A stretch of 35,266 nucleotides of DNA from Acetivibrio straminisolvens JCM 21531 (GCF_000521465.1 NZ_BAVR01000040.1:1-35266), one strand, 5' to 3'; counted from the stretch's first letter, positions 8,584 to 16,850 are shown. The notes: generated by a model not told the origin, from the sequence alone. Made by a program: numbers and translations.

Positions 8584-9801
8584 TTAGCTTCTAAACAACA
8601 CCCTCTCTTTTTTAAACAGCGTGGCCGCAAGCCACAGAGTAATGCCAACATACACCAATGATGACCCTAATGCCATAAGCAAATAAATGTAATTGATACT
8701 GCCGCCAAGCACAATTTTAAAGGCCGATAACGTATTCATAACAGGTACAAGAAACATATATACCGGAATGTCATTTGGCTGCATAAGCATTGTGGCAAAA
8801 GCAGGCATCATTACTATTATCATTAGAAAAGACATGTAAGTCTGTGCCTCTTTAAAGGATTTTGCATAGGTGCTTAGAGCTATCTGCAGGCCTGAAAAAG
8901 TCATTCCGAGGGTTATCGAAATTACAATAACTAGAAGAAATGCCAACGGCGGTATGCTAAACCCGGTAATGCCGGTACCGGCACCCATACCCATGGTGGA
9001 CGGGTCTATCATAAATCCTGCAATTGCACCTATCATAGTTGCAACAACCGATACAAAAGAAAATAGTGTTACTGCCAGATACTTACCCAAAAGAATGGAG
9101 AATCTTCCGGGCTTGGTGGTAAGCAAAGGTTCAAATGTATTCCTTTCCTTTTCGCCTGCCACAAGGTCTGTAGCCGCAGCAATACCCCCGGATGCCATCA
9201 AAACTACGAGCATCATGGGAAGAGACACCGCTAAAATACTTCCGCTGGTCTTTTCCTCATTGGCTATATTAGTTTCTTCTATCACCGCAGGAGTCAATAT
9301 CTCTGAATCTATTCCAAAAGAATCGAGTCTTTCTTTTACAATTCTGTCATTAAAGTCTCCAATGGCATTCCATAATATGCCCAGACTTCCTTCGGACTTG
9401 GTTTGAGACCTGTCATATATGAGCTTTATAACAAAGGGCTTTCCCTCTTTTAATTTGGATGCATAATCCTTCTCAAAATCCAAAACTACCCTTACCTTTG
9501 ACTCATTTATAGCCTTTATCGGATCATCTACATCAATAAGGCTTATGTTGGGATAGTCCTTGATTATTTGATTTTTCACAATATCCCTAATTTCACCGGT
9601 ATTGGACTCGTGTGTCAAGGCTATGGTGACGTTTTCACTTATATCCCTGTTAAGCTTTTCTATACTTCCCCCCACAAGCATACTCAAAATAGGAATTAAT
9701 AACATCGGGACAAATATACTGGTAAGAAGTGTCTTTCTGTCCCTTACAATATCCTTTACCTCTTTTCTGAACACAATCCACACATGTCTTTTAGCTTTCA
9801 C
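8584..9801 (-). CDS. natB: ABC-2 family exporter permease, NatB-like
   Basis: 405 residues. One N-terminal membrane segment (LLTSIFVPMLLIPILSMLVGG), a large extracytoplasmic region of about 150 residues, then five or six helices (AVSLPMMLVVLMASGGIAAA, YLAVTLFSFVSVVATMIGAIAG, LAFLLVIVISITLGMTF, YMSFLMIIVMMPAFATML, YLLMALGSSLVYVGITLW). The motif AGEKERNTFEPLLTTKPGR is diagnostic of the NatB/ABC-2 permease group. With the ATPase encoded just upstream it should form a two-gene exporter; sodium is the substrate of B. subtilis NatAB, but here the substrate is unknown. I start at GTG 9801, which has AGGTG 6 nt upstream and overlaps the end of natA by 11 bases, indicating coupled translation. Longer in-frame starts would read into natA. 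Confidence 0.82.
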   Translation of the reverse strand: MKAKRHVWIVFRKEVKDIVRDRKTLLTSIFVPMLLIPILSMLVGGSIEKLNRDISENVTIALTHESNTGEIRDIVKNQIIKDYPNISLIDVDDPIKAINESKVRVVLDFEKDYASKLKEGKPFVIKLIYDRSQTKSEGSLGILWNAIGDFNDRIVKERLDSFGIDSEILTPAVIEETNIANEEKTSGSILAVSLPMMLVVLMASGGIAAATDLVAGEKERNTFEPLLTTKPGRFSILLGKYLAVTLFSFVSVVATMIGAIAGFMIDPSTMGMGAGTGITGFSIPPLAFLLVIVISITLGMTFSGLQIALSTYAKSFKEAQTYMSFLMIIVMMPAFATMLMQPNDIPVYMFLVPVMNTLSAFKIVLGGSINYIYLLMALGSSLVYVGITLWLAATLFKKERVLFRS

Positions 9802-10511
9802 TTCTGTCACCTGCCAATTTGATAAATATACTCTCAAGGTCTTGATTGTTATGTCGTGATTTGATTTCATCAAGAGTGCCTACTTCTACCAGCTTACCCT
9901 TGTGAATTATGCCAATTCGGTCACAAAGTTTTCAACCTCACTCATGCTGTGGCTTGAAAAAATCACTGTTTTGCCTTCTTTTCTGCAAGTTGCGATAAAA
10001 TCATGCACATCTCTTATTGCACTGACATCAAGTCCTGAAGTAGGCTCATCATTTTCGGGTCATGCACTATGGCCCTGGCAAACGCCACTTTCTGTTTCAT
10101 TCCTTTCGAGAGCTTTCCCGCTCTTCTGGTCAAATAATCCTCCATGTTGAAGACTTTTGCAAGCTCTCTTATTCTTTCTTTTATTTGAGTCCTGCTCATA
10201 TCGTTCAATTCTCCGAAATATGCGATGTTTTCTTCGCATGTCAGCCTGTCATATAGTCCTGTCTCTCCGCCAAAAAGGATTCCTATGCTGCTCCTTACCT
10301 TTTGGGGCTCCTTTACAATATCCCATCCCGCCATGGTGGCAGTGCCGGAAGTCGGCTTTAACATGGTCGCAAGCATTCTTAGCGTCGTAGTTTTCCCCGC
10401 TCCGTTTTCCCCCAGCAGGCCGAACACTTCGCCTTTTTTTACTTCAAAGCTGATGCCGCTTACTGCAGCAATATTGCCAAACTGCTTGGATAGAGATTGT
10501 ATACTGTTCAT
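9791..10511 (-). CDS. natA: ABC transporter ATPase, NatA-like (Walker B gap and frameshift)
   Basis: Expected length 243 residues after repair. Walker [11 protein letters not shown]-loop region [12 protein letters not shown], signature [15 protein letters not shown] and H-loop SSHSM are all readable; it would power the NatB permease. Two lesions break it. At about 10045-10052 the sequence goes from HDPKMM straight to EPTSGLDV in another frame: the LLD of Walker B is missing, best explained by loss of about 10 bases between two GATG copies. At 9929-9932 one T is missing; repair gives [22 protein letters not shown] and a C-terminus ending GDRSES. Start at ATG 10511 behind an AAGG/AGGG-rich stretch. 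If the 10-bp gap is real the pump is dead; with the many other indels here, sequence error is more likely. Confidence 0.8.
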
Positions 10512-10622
10512 GCAAACAACCCTTGCCTTTCCTTGATATCGGATAAATTTATCAATTTATCTCTTTACTTTAAAAATTTTAATTCTAAGAAAATTTTCGT
10601 TTACAGACAAATTATATTACAT

Positions 10623-11327
10623 CTATTCCCTCTCTATTAATGCCTCGGCAAATGTCAGGTCTTCCCTTGTAGTAATTTTTATGTTGTTATAGCTTCCCAT
10701 AACCAGCTTCGTACGTATTCCCATTCTCTCCGCAAGAACGGTATCGTCAGTGCCGTAAAACCCTTCGTCGGATGCTTTTTTGTGAGCCTTCATTATGATA
10801 TCCCTTAAAAAGGCCTGGGGTGTCTGAATGGCCCAAAGTGTGCTCCTTTCTAGTGTCTCCTTTGCAAATCCTTCGCTATCCGCCGACTTTATTGTATCCT
10901 TAACATGTACTGCCGCCGTAGAAGCTCCATATTCTTTTGCTGCCTCAATGCAGTTTTCGATAATTTCCTCGTTTATAAACGGCCTTGCACCGTCATGAAT
11001 AATAATAATATCGGATTCACTGTTTACCTGAAGGAGGCCATTATATACAGAATCTTGTCTTTGTGCTCCACCTGCCACCAGCATCTTTACCTTTTTTAAG
11101 CCATAGGCCTCTACAACATTTTCTTTACAATAAAACATGTCGTTATTGTTAACCACCAAAACCACTTCGTCAATCAAGGGACAGTCTTCAAAAACCTTTA
11201 GGGTTCTTGCAAGCACCGGTATTCCGCCCACCTTGATATACTGTTTGTTGATGTCCATGTTCATACGGGTACCTTTTCCTGCTGCCACAACAACTGCACT
11301 TACCGAAATCTTTCTATCCTTTTTCAT
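10623..11327 (-). CDS. ispD: 2-C-methyl-D-erythritol 4-phosphate cytidylyltransferase
   Basis: 234 residues, full length and unbroken. Transfers CMP from CTP to methylerythritol 4-phosphate, the third step of the MEP pathway, in the cytosol. The N-terminal nucleotide-binding motif AAGKGTRMNMDINKQYI carries the catalytic Arg and Lys; other family blocks are VAGGAQRQDSVYNGL, IIHDGARPF, TLERSTLWAIQTPQAF and GTDDTVLAERMG. GGAGAA precedes the ATG. It is not fused or adjacent to ispF (4116-4586). An extended -10 promoter lies just upstream and the carD terminator separates it from carD, so it seems to be its own unit. Confidence 0.95.
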   Translation of the reverse strand: MKKDRKISVSAVVVAAGKGTRMNMDINKQYIKVGGIPVLARTLKVFEDCPLIDEVVLVVNNNDMFYCKENVVEAYGLKKVKMLVAGGAQRQDSVYNGLLQVNSESDIIIIHDGARPFINEEIIENCIEAAKEYGASTAAVHVKDTIKSADSEGFAKETLERSTLWAIQTPQAFLRDIIMKAHKKASDEGFYGTDDTVLAERMGIRTKLVMGSYNNIKITTREDLTFAEALIERE

Positions 11328-11363
11328 TACAAATTCTCCCGGAAAATGTTCTAATTTTTTTAA

Positions 11364-11372
11364 ATTATATCA
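11364..11372 (-). promoter_or_regulatory. Extended -10 promoter of ispD
   Basis: Minus strand TGATATAAT: a perfect TATAAT (11364-11369) with the TGn extension. No good -35 hexamer at 16-18 nt. It lies about 35 bases before the ispD start. Confidence 0.55.
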
Positions 11373-11512
11373 TATTGTTCTTTCAATTATAATCATTATG
11401 AAAAAAATTAGGCAAGAATGAATGAAACACTATTTTGGATAATACCGCAAATAAAAGCTCGGGATATCGAGTCCCTTCGCTTTTGCCTCTTTCATTTCAT
11501 TCCAAGAGGCCC

Positions 11513-11541
11513 AAAAAAATAAAGCTGCAATAAACAGCTTT
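11513..11541 (-). terminator. Rho-independent terminator of carD
   Basis: 7-bp stem AAAGCTG/CAGCTTT (11521-11527 with 11535-11541), 7-nt loop, followed on the minus strand by A then seven T's (11513-11519). It is 25 bases past the carD stop. Two further stem-loops abut it at 11453-11510. Confidence 0.82.
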
Positions 11542-11565
11542 ATCAAGAGTTTAGAAGAATCTCGC

Positions 11566-12044
11566 TTAAACCTTTATATACTTATTTATGATGCCCTCAA
11601 TTTCCATTGCATTCATATTTTTCGCCAGTACCAACTCGCTGATGAGAATCTGCTTTGCACTGTTGAGCATCTTCTTTTCGCCGGTGGAAAGTCCTTTTTC
11701 CTTATCCCTCAGCATCAGGCAGCGAACAACATCCGCTACTTCATAAATATTGCCGCTTTTAATCTTGCCCATGTTTTCCCTGTATCGCTTGTTCCAATTT
11801 GTATTTGATGGAAGAGTTTTATTTTTAAGTATTAAAAAAACCTTATCCGCATCTTCTTCGCTTATGACTTCTCTTATACCAATACCATCGACATTTTGAG
11901 TCGGGATCATTACTTTCATTTCTCCAATGGGAATTTTTACAATGTAATAGCTTTGCTTGTTCCCTAAAATTTCTTTTTCTTCAATAGATTCAATTACCCC
12001 GCCCCATGCATCGGATACACAATTTTATCTCCAATATTGTACAT
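11566..12044 (-). CDS. carD: CarD/CdnL-family transcription regulator (one apparent frameshift)
   Basis: 159 residues after repair. CarD proteins bind the RNA polymerase beta subunit and stabilise open complexes at rRNA and housekeeping promoters. The N-terminus MYNIGDKIVYPMHGAGVIESIEEKEILG is the RNA-polymerase-interacting Tudor-like fold; the C-terminal part (NTNWNKRYRENMGKIKSGNIYEVADVVRCLMLRDKEKGLSTGEKKML) is the helical DNA-binding domain. The C run at 11997-12000 is one base short, so the raw frame stops after HGAG. GGAGGA is 6 nt before the ATG at 12044. Two tandem sigma-A promoters precede the gene and a terminator follows, so it is monocistronic and probably strongly expressed. Confidence 0.9.
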
Positions 12045-12185
12045 ATACACTCCTCCATTAAAACAAAAAACAAAATAGTGTCAGAATCTTTAATATATCT
12101 TTATAATCTTTACTTCTTTTGTGGTGTTTTAATATAAAAATTAAGAGCAAAGAAATTCTCTAAGATGGCATATCCCTCTATATTT

Positions 12186-12214
12186 AGTATACTACAAAGT
12201 CGTTTTATTGTCAA
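12186..12214 (-). promoter_or_regulatory. carD promoter, proximal
   Basis: Minus strand TTGACA (12209-12214), 17-nt spacer, TATACT (12186-12191). The leader to the carD start is about 135 bases. Confidence 0.75.
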
Positions 12215-12222
12215 AATATTTT

Positions 12223-12251
12223 ATTGTAGCATGGGTTAGCATTTGTGTCAA
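12223..12251 (-). promoter_or_regulatory. carD promoter, distal
   Basis: Minus strand TTGACA (12246-12251), 17-nt spacer, TACAAT (12223-12228). It is in tandem with the proximal promoter; the distal -10 and proximal -35 are 8 bases apart. Confidence 0.7.
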
Positions 12252-12325
12252 TAACATTTTTTGTCATTAAATAAGATATCTCGGCAACAGAAGGGTGTAT
12301 ACTATAGATGTCATTATATGTAAAT

Positions 12326-13060
12326 TCAATAATAGACCTCCACCAGATACAAACCTTCTGCAGGAGCTGTCCTTCCTGCACTTTTTCTATTTTTGCTTTC
12401 GATTATTTTCGGTATGTCATCGGCATTTATCCTTCCCATACCTACATCTACTAAAGTTCCGACCATTATTCTTACCATATTGTACAAAAATCCGTCTCCG
12501 GATATTTCAAACTTTATTATTTTATCGTCCCTTTCCAGTAAAACATCCGTCATAGTTCTGACAGATGTTTTGACACTGCTGCCACTCGCCCTGAAAGAGG
12601 AAAAATCGTGGGTGCCGAGAAAGTACGACGCGGCCTTTTTCATGCTTTCAAAATCCAGCTTGTAGGATACATGAAAGGCTCTGTTTCTTAAAATGGCAGA
12701 CGGAAACCGGGAATTGTAAATCAGATATCTGTATTTTTTGCCTTTTGATTTAAACCGGGCATGAAAATCCGGGCTTACTTCCTGGGACTCTATTATTACT
12801 ATGTCATCGGGAAGAATTCTGTTTAGAGCATAAGAAAATCTGTCACCCGGTATATTGGAGTCGGTCTTAAAATTTGCCACCTGCCCTAATGCATGTACCC
12901 CAAAGTCAGTCCTGCTTGCACCGGTAAGTTCCGCCTTTTCTCCGGTAAGCCCCTTTATCGCACTTTCTATTGTATCCTGCACTGTTTTGGCATTTTTCTG
13001 CTTTTGCCAGCCGTGATAGTTCGTACCGTCGTATTCAATAATCAGCTTTACATTCCTCAT
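12326..13060 (-). CDS. truA: tRNA pseudouridine(38-40) synthase
   Basis: 244 residues, full length and unbroken. Isomerises uridines 38-40 in the anticodon stem-loop of tRNAs. Family blocks: IEYDGTNYHGWQKQ at the N-terminus, catalytic Asp in GASRTDFGVHALGQVANF, ALNRILPDDI, HARFKSKGKKYRYLIYN, GTHDFSSFRASG and FLYNMVRIMVGTLVDVG. GGAAG precedes the ATG. In many Firmicutes truA directly follows ecfT; here a GNAT gene, glcK and a terminator separate them. I see no clear promoter in the 83-base gap upstream, so it may depend on readthrough past the glcK terminator. Confidence 0.95.
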   Translation of the reverse strand: MRNVKLIIEYDGTNYHGWQKQKNAKTVQDTIESAIKGLTGEKAELTGASRTDFGVHALGQVANFKTDSNIPGDRFSYALNRILPDDIVIIESQEVSPDFHARFKSKGKKYRYLIYNSRFPSAILRNRAFHVSYKLDFESMKKAASYFLGTHDFSSFRASGSSVKTSVRTMTDVLLERDDKIIKFEISGDGFLYNMVRIMVGTLVDVGMGRINADDIPKIIESKNRKSAGRTAPAEGLYLVEVYY

Positions 13061-13085
13061 AGCATCTTCCTTACTTTTTTCTTTT

Positions 13086-13124
13086 TAAAATAATTTAAGG
13101 GCAAAAGCTCCGCCGCCTTTGCCC
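13086..13124 (-). terminator. Probable terminator of glcK
   Basis: 9-bp stem with one G-U pair (13099-13107 with 13116-13124, GGGCAAA/TTTGCCC core), 8-nt loop, followed on the minus strand by an AT-rich tail with only a broken T-tract. Likely incomplete termination. Confidence 0.55.
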
Positions 13125-13143
13125 CCTGTCAGTCTTTTTACAA

Positions 13144-14097
13144 TTAAGAGTCTTTTCCCAGCATTGCAGCACCGATTATTCCGGCGTCATTGCCCATTTG
13201 GGCCGTTTTAAGCTGCGTTTGAGGTATATCCTCTTTGCTGTAAACTCCCTGTTTTATATGCTCTCTCAGAGGCTTTAAAAGGTATTCTCCTTCTTTGCAT
13301 ATTCCTCCGCCTATTACCAGTACCTCCGGCATAAATATATTTATCATGTTGATAAGTCCTTCGGCAATATATCTTATGTACCGCTGTACCACCATTTCGC
13401 CTGTTTTGTCTCCCTGCTTTGCTGCGTCGAAGGGTATTTTTGCATCAATTTTTGACAAATCCCCTCCTACGAGCTTGTTTATAAGTGAATCGGGATTTTC
13501 CTGGGCAGCCTTTCTAGCCTGTCTTATAAGAGCAGTTGCCGATGCATATGCTTCCCAGCAACCTTTTCTTCCGCAGGAGCAAGGCTCTCCGTCCACCATC
13601 ATAACCGTATGTCCCAACTCTCCTCCTGCATAGTTGAAACCGCTGTATATCTTACCGTCTATAACTACTCCTCCGCCAATTCCAGTACCCAAAGTAATGG
13701 TTACGGATATTTTTGCTCCCTTTGCCGCACCGGCCACACTTTCGGCAAGTGCCGCACAGTTTGCGTCATTGTCAAGATATACGGGCAAATCAATATATTT
13801 TTGCACTTCTGACCTTATGGGGACATTTCTAAAATTCAAGTTGTTATTGTAGACAAGAATTCCATCTTTGCAGTTCGGTGTTCCGGGACTTCCAACCCCA
13901 ATATTTTTAACCTGCTCAATGCTGACACCCGCATCCTTAATTACCTTTTGGGTGAGCATTGCCATGTCTTTGATTATCTCCTGATACGGTCTTTCCCTCA
14001 ATGTAGGGACACTGTCTTTATGAAGTATTTTTCCCTCTTCATTTACCAAGCCTATGGCGATATTCGTTCCGCCAAGATCAATTCCTATGTAATACAT
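13144..14097 (-). CDS. glcK: ROK-family glucokinase
   Basis: 317 residues. Phosphorylates glucose with ATP; important for an organism that takes up cellodextrins and glucose without a glucose PTS (the last point is general knowledge, not seen here). ATP-binding phosphate loop IGIDLGGTNIAIGLV; substrate site DNDANCAALAE with the catalytic Asp; second phosphate loop TLGTGIGGGVVI; the ROK zinc-binding block ELGHTVMMVDGEPCSCGRKGCWEAYAS with one His and three Cys ligands; adenosine motif VLVIGGGI. GGAGG lies 6 nt before the ATG. A promoter with an overlapping inverted repeat is 110-150 bases upstream, suggesting repressor control. Confidence 0.93.
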   Translation of the reverse strand: MYYIGIDLGGTNIAIGLVNEEGKILHKDSVPTLRERPYQEIIKDMAMLTQKVIKDAGVSIEQVKNIGVGSPGTPNCKDGILVYNNNLNFRNVPIRSEVQKYIDLPVYLDNDANCAALAESVAGAAKGAKISVTITLGTGIGGGVVIDGKIYSGFNYAGGELGHTVMMVDGEPCSCGRKGCWEAYASATALIRQARKAAQENPDSLINKLVGGDLSKIDAKIPFDAAKQGDKTGEMVVQRYIRYIAEGLINMINIFMPEVLVIGGGICKEGEYLLKPLREHIKQGVYSKEDIPQTQLKTAQMGNDAGIIGAAMLGKDS

Positions 14098-14208
14098 TTT
14101 ATTCCTCCTAATACAATATACTTGTAAGCAAATAACAGACCATTACCTGCTGTAATTACTAAACCTTATTAAATTTGACCAACTGCATTGTTTCAACGTT
14201 CAATGTAT

Positions 14209-14237
14209 ATTATATACTAATTTTTTGCACTTGTAAA
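14209..14237 (-). promoter_or_regulatory. Sigma-A promoter of glcK
   Basis: Minus strand TTTACA (14232-14237), 17-nt spacer, perfect TATAAT (14209-14214). The -35 hexamer sits at the centre of the inverted repeat at 14225-14250. Confidence 0.7.
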
Positions 14238-14250
14238 AGTACTTGTGCAA
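14225..14250. promoter_or_regulatory. Inverted repeat over the glcK -35 box, candidate operator
   Basis: 26-bp imperfect palindrome: TTGCAC (14225-14230) and GTGCAA (14245-14250) as outer arms, GTA/TAC inside, with two mismatched central-arm positions. It covers the -35 box, a place where a bound dimer would block RNA polymerase. No regulator for it is encoded in the window. Confidence 0.5.
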
Positions 14251-14330
14251 CTCAAAAATATATTATTATTCGATATAAAACTATTCATTCTTCCGTATTT
14301 TTGAATATGAAATGCATTAATAATCCATCA

Positions 14331-14735
14331 TTAAGTTTTTAAGGTTGTGATAAACATCGGTATCGACGCATCTGCTGAATTAAAACCGCATCTTTTATAA
14401 AACTCCAGTGCTTTTGGATATGCTATTAAGACTTTTCTTAAATAGTCTTTGTATTCATCCAGCATCAATGACATAAGTTTCTTGCCGATTCCTTTGCTTT
14501 GATAATCAGGATGTACCAACAAAAAGTGTATATATGCTGTCATTATGCCGTCAGACAAGCAATTTACCAATCCTACCAACTTATCTCCATCCCAAGCAGA
14601 ATATACTGAAGATGAATTTTTCATTGCAATTTTAAGTTTATCAGGGTAGTTCCCCGAATCCCATTCTACTGATAAAAACAAATCTCTTAACTGTTCTTCT
14701 TCAAAATCTTTTATGTTTTTATATTCAATATTCAT
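14331..14735 (-). CDS. GNAT-family N-acetyltransferase
   Basis: 134 residues. Compact GNAT fold: beta strands with AWDGDKLVGLVNCLSDG, then the acetyl-CoA pyrophosphate loop in LLVHPDYQSKGIGKKLMSLML, and the C-terminal LEFYKRCGFNSAD motif. Substrate unknown. The ATG at 14735 has no clear ribosome binding site and no in-frame start lies upstream before a stop. A strong GGAGGGAG at 14773-14780 instead sits before ATG-ATT-TAG, a two-codon frame, which may be a leader element. No promoter is obvious. Gene order (after ecfT, before glcK) gives no hint of role. Confidence 0.75.
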   Translation of the reverse strand: MNIEYKNIKDFEEEQLRDLFLSVEWDSGNYPDKLKIAMKNSSSVYSAWDGDKLVGLVNCLSDGIMTAYIHFLLVHPDYQSKGIGKKLMSLMLDEYKDYLRKVLIAYPKALEFYKRCGFNSADASIPMFITTLKT

Positions 14736-14967
14736 AATAAACTTGTATGATATAACCTATAACTAAATCATACTCCCTCCTTCTTTTATTTTTTAACCCT
14801 ACCGGTATAGAGTTTTTTAAGCGCTTGAACGATAATTTTGCATTACGTACTCTTTTACACTTTACCATACCATTTTGCTATATTTGCATCATTGCCGCAA
14901 TTTTTTTACCGATAGCCGCCTCTTCATGATATGAATCATACAGTACAGGTCTAGAATGAAGTTTATT

Positions 14968-15776
14968 TTATATATGCAATTTGAAATATTGTACATATAT
15001 CAGAGCAAATTCAAAAAGCAAAAAAGATACTACTATTCTAAAATCAACCTTCGACAGCTTCATCTGCTTCATCCTTGTTCTTCCCTCTCCACCTCTATAG
15101 CAGCGTGCTCCATTGCCAATGCAAGGTCATCGGCCCTTCTGAATGCGCTTACAAACAAGGGAATCAATACAGGTATAAAGCTTTTTGCCCTTTCGAACAT
15201 ATTGCCTGTCTCAAAGTCAGCTCCCCGAGAGGCCTGTGCTTTCATTATTTTATCCGTCTCTTCAAGCAATGTTGGTATAAATCTCAATGCAACAGTCATC
15301 ATCATAGAAAATTCATGCACCGGCACTTTCAGATGTTTTAACGGGCTTAGAATCCTTTCCAGGCCATCTGTAAGAGATATGGGGGTTGTTGTCAGGGTCA
15401 TAATGGATGAGCTCATAATCAAAAGCACAAGTCTTAAGCTCATTTTGGCCGCTGTATCAATTCCTTCATAGGTGATGCGGACCGGCCCGTATCCTGCAAG
15501 TAAAATGCCCGGATTGGTAAAAATATTAACAAGCGCCGTAAAAACAATTATAGGCATAATTGGCTTTAAGCCTTTTAATGTGTATGCAAAAGGTATTTTG
15601 CCAATAAAAACAGCCATGGCAATAAAGCCTGCAAATACAGCAAAGGCTAGATATGAATCTATAAGAAAAATATTTGTCATTATCACTAGTGTCAGGATAA
15701 TTTTTACCCTAGGGTCCGCTCTGTGTATCAATGAATCCCCGGGAAAATACTGTCCTAGTGTTATATCTTTAATCAT
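14968..15776 (-). CDS. ecfT: Energy-coupling factor transporter membrane subunit EcfT (one apparent frameshift)
   Basis: 269 residues after repair. EcfT couples the two ATPases to interchangeable vitamin- or metal-binding S subunits in the membrane. Start IKDITLGQYFPGDSLIHRADPRVKII is typical; hydrophobic helices follow (FAVFAGFIAMAVFIG, IMPIIVFTALVNIF, LVLLIMSSSIM). First coupling motif: AQASRGADFETG. One base is missing at 15108; without repair the end reads AMEHAAIEVEREEQG and stops at 15069. With it, the second coupling motif AMEARCYRGGEGRTRM appears, followed by a last membrane helix (VVSFLLFEFALIYVQYF) and a stop at 14968. The gene begins 8 bases after ecfA2, one transcript. Confidence 0.9.
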
Positions 15777-15784
15777 AAGTCCTA

Positions 15785-16630
15785 TTACGCCTTTCTTATG
15801 TATTTTTCCAATTCTGCTTTTGCTTCGCCAACAGTCAGAATATTATCATTTATTTCGGGAATTTTCTCTTTTAATCTTTTCATCAGATAAGTAATCTGGG
15901 GAGCAGCAAGTCCTATTCTCTCCAGTTCGTCAATCTTATTAAAAACACTCCGTACCGGACCGCACATTTCTATTCTCCCCTTATTCATGACTACTACTCT
16001 CTCAACGTACTTTGCCACGTCCTCCATGCTGTGAGATACCAATACCACCGTCATTTTATTGCTTTTGTGCAGGTTTGAAATCAACTCAAATATTTCGTCC
16101 CGCCCTCTTGGGTCTAGGCCCGCAGCAGGCTCATCCAAAACAAGTATGGATGGCTCCAGTACCAATATTCCGGCCATAGCCACCCGTCGTTTCTGTCCCC
16201 CGGATAATTCAAAAGGCGACTTGTCTAATATGTCTTCAGAAAGCCCCACCATCCGGACTGTTTTTCTGACCTTTTTATCTATTTCATTTTCCTCTTCGCC
16301 TCGTTTTATAAGGCCGAAAGCTATATCTTTGTACACCGTCTCCTCAAACAATTGATGCTCGGGATATTGAAAAACAATCCCCACCTGTCTTTTCAGCTCT
16401 CTAGCTCTTTTACCTTCCAATTTTTCTCCATTTATATATACACTGCCGGAAGTAGGTTTTAAAAGCCCGTTAAAATGCTGGACGAGTGTAGATTTGCCCG
16501 AGCCCGTATGACCGATTATACCTACAAATTCACCTGTTTCTATGCTCAAATCTATATTATCCAGTGCTATCTTTTCAAATGGAGTCCCTTTCATATAAAC
16601 ATATGTAAGGCCAGTTACTTTTATGGACAT
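15785..16630 (-). CDS. ecfA2: Energy-coupling factor transporter ATPase EcfA2
   Basis: 281 residues, unbroken. ABC ATPase of the ECF vitamin/metal importer: Walker A GHTGSGKST, Q-loop VFQYPEHQLFEETVYKDIAFG (the EcfA2-type sequence), signature LSGGQKRRVAMAGIL, Walker B ILVLDEPAAGLDP, H-loop VSHSMEDV, and a C-terminal extension typical of EcfA. I start at ATG 16630, with GGGAGGA close upstream; an in-frame longer version would begin at 16684 without a good site. It has its own promoter (16759-16787) because an opposite-strand methyltransferase gene separates it from ecfA1, unlike the usual contiguous ecfA1-ecfA2-ecfT order. Confidence 0.93.
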   Translation of the reverse strand: MSIKVTGLTYVYMKGTPFEKIALDNIDLSIETGEFVGIIGHTGSGKSTLVQHFNGLLKPTSGSVYINGEKLEGKRARELKRQVGIVFQYPEHQLFEETVYKDIAFGLIKRGEEENEIDKKVRKTVRMVGLSEDILDKSPFELSGGQKRRVAMAGILVLEPSILVLDEPAAGLDPRGRDEIFELISNLHKSNKMTVVLVSHSMEDVAKYVERVVVMNKGRIEMCGPVRSVFNKIDELERIGLAAPQITYLMKRLKEKIPEINDNILTVGEAKAELEKYIRKA

Positions 16631-16758
16631 TTTTCCTCCCCAGTGTGGTTTAAAAATTAATATATTGATTAATCTTTTCATCACTTAAGCTTAAATAAAG
16701 TTTTTCTTTTACGCAAAAATTTTATTACATAAGTTGGGACATTTATCGCCTTGTTATA

Positions 16759-16787
16759 TTTATACACTTTTTAACTTATAACTTCAA
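16759..16787 (-). promoter_or_regulatory. Promoter of ecfA2-ecfT
   Basis: Minus strand TTGAAG (16782-16787), 17-nt spacer, TATAAA (16759-16764), about 130 bases before the ecfA2 start. Confidence 0.5.
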
Positions 16788-16841
16788 GTAGAGTTTTTAA
16801 TGAAAATAAATAATATTGATGAATCCCCTTTTCTTCTTCTA

Positions 16842-16850
16842 TGGTATAAT
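16842..16850 (+). promoter_or_regulatory. Extended -10 promoter of the methyltransferase gene
   Basis: Plus strand TGGTATAAT: perfect TATAAT at 16845-16850 with a TG extension; no clear -35. It is about 55 bases before the start codon and diverges from the ecfA2 promoter. Confidence 0.5.

Noticed and set aside
8870..9406. 178-codon plus-strand frame opposite natB
   Set aside because: Mirror of a clear membrane permease; no ribosome binding site, no recognisable domain.
11453..11484. tRNA T-arm-like sequence (GGGATATCGAGTCCC)
   Set aside because: The loop lacks TTC, and no acceptor, D or anticodon arm can be built around it.
14780..14960. Minus-strand fragment reading RPVLYDSYHEEAAIGKKIAAM, faintly like a diaminopimelate decarboxylase motif
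   Set aside because: Only about nine residues fit, a stop follows, and the rest of that family is absent. Likely chance in the gap after ecfT.
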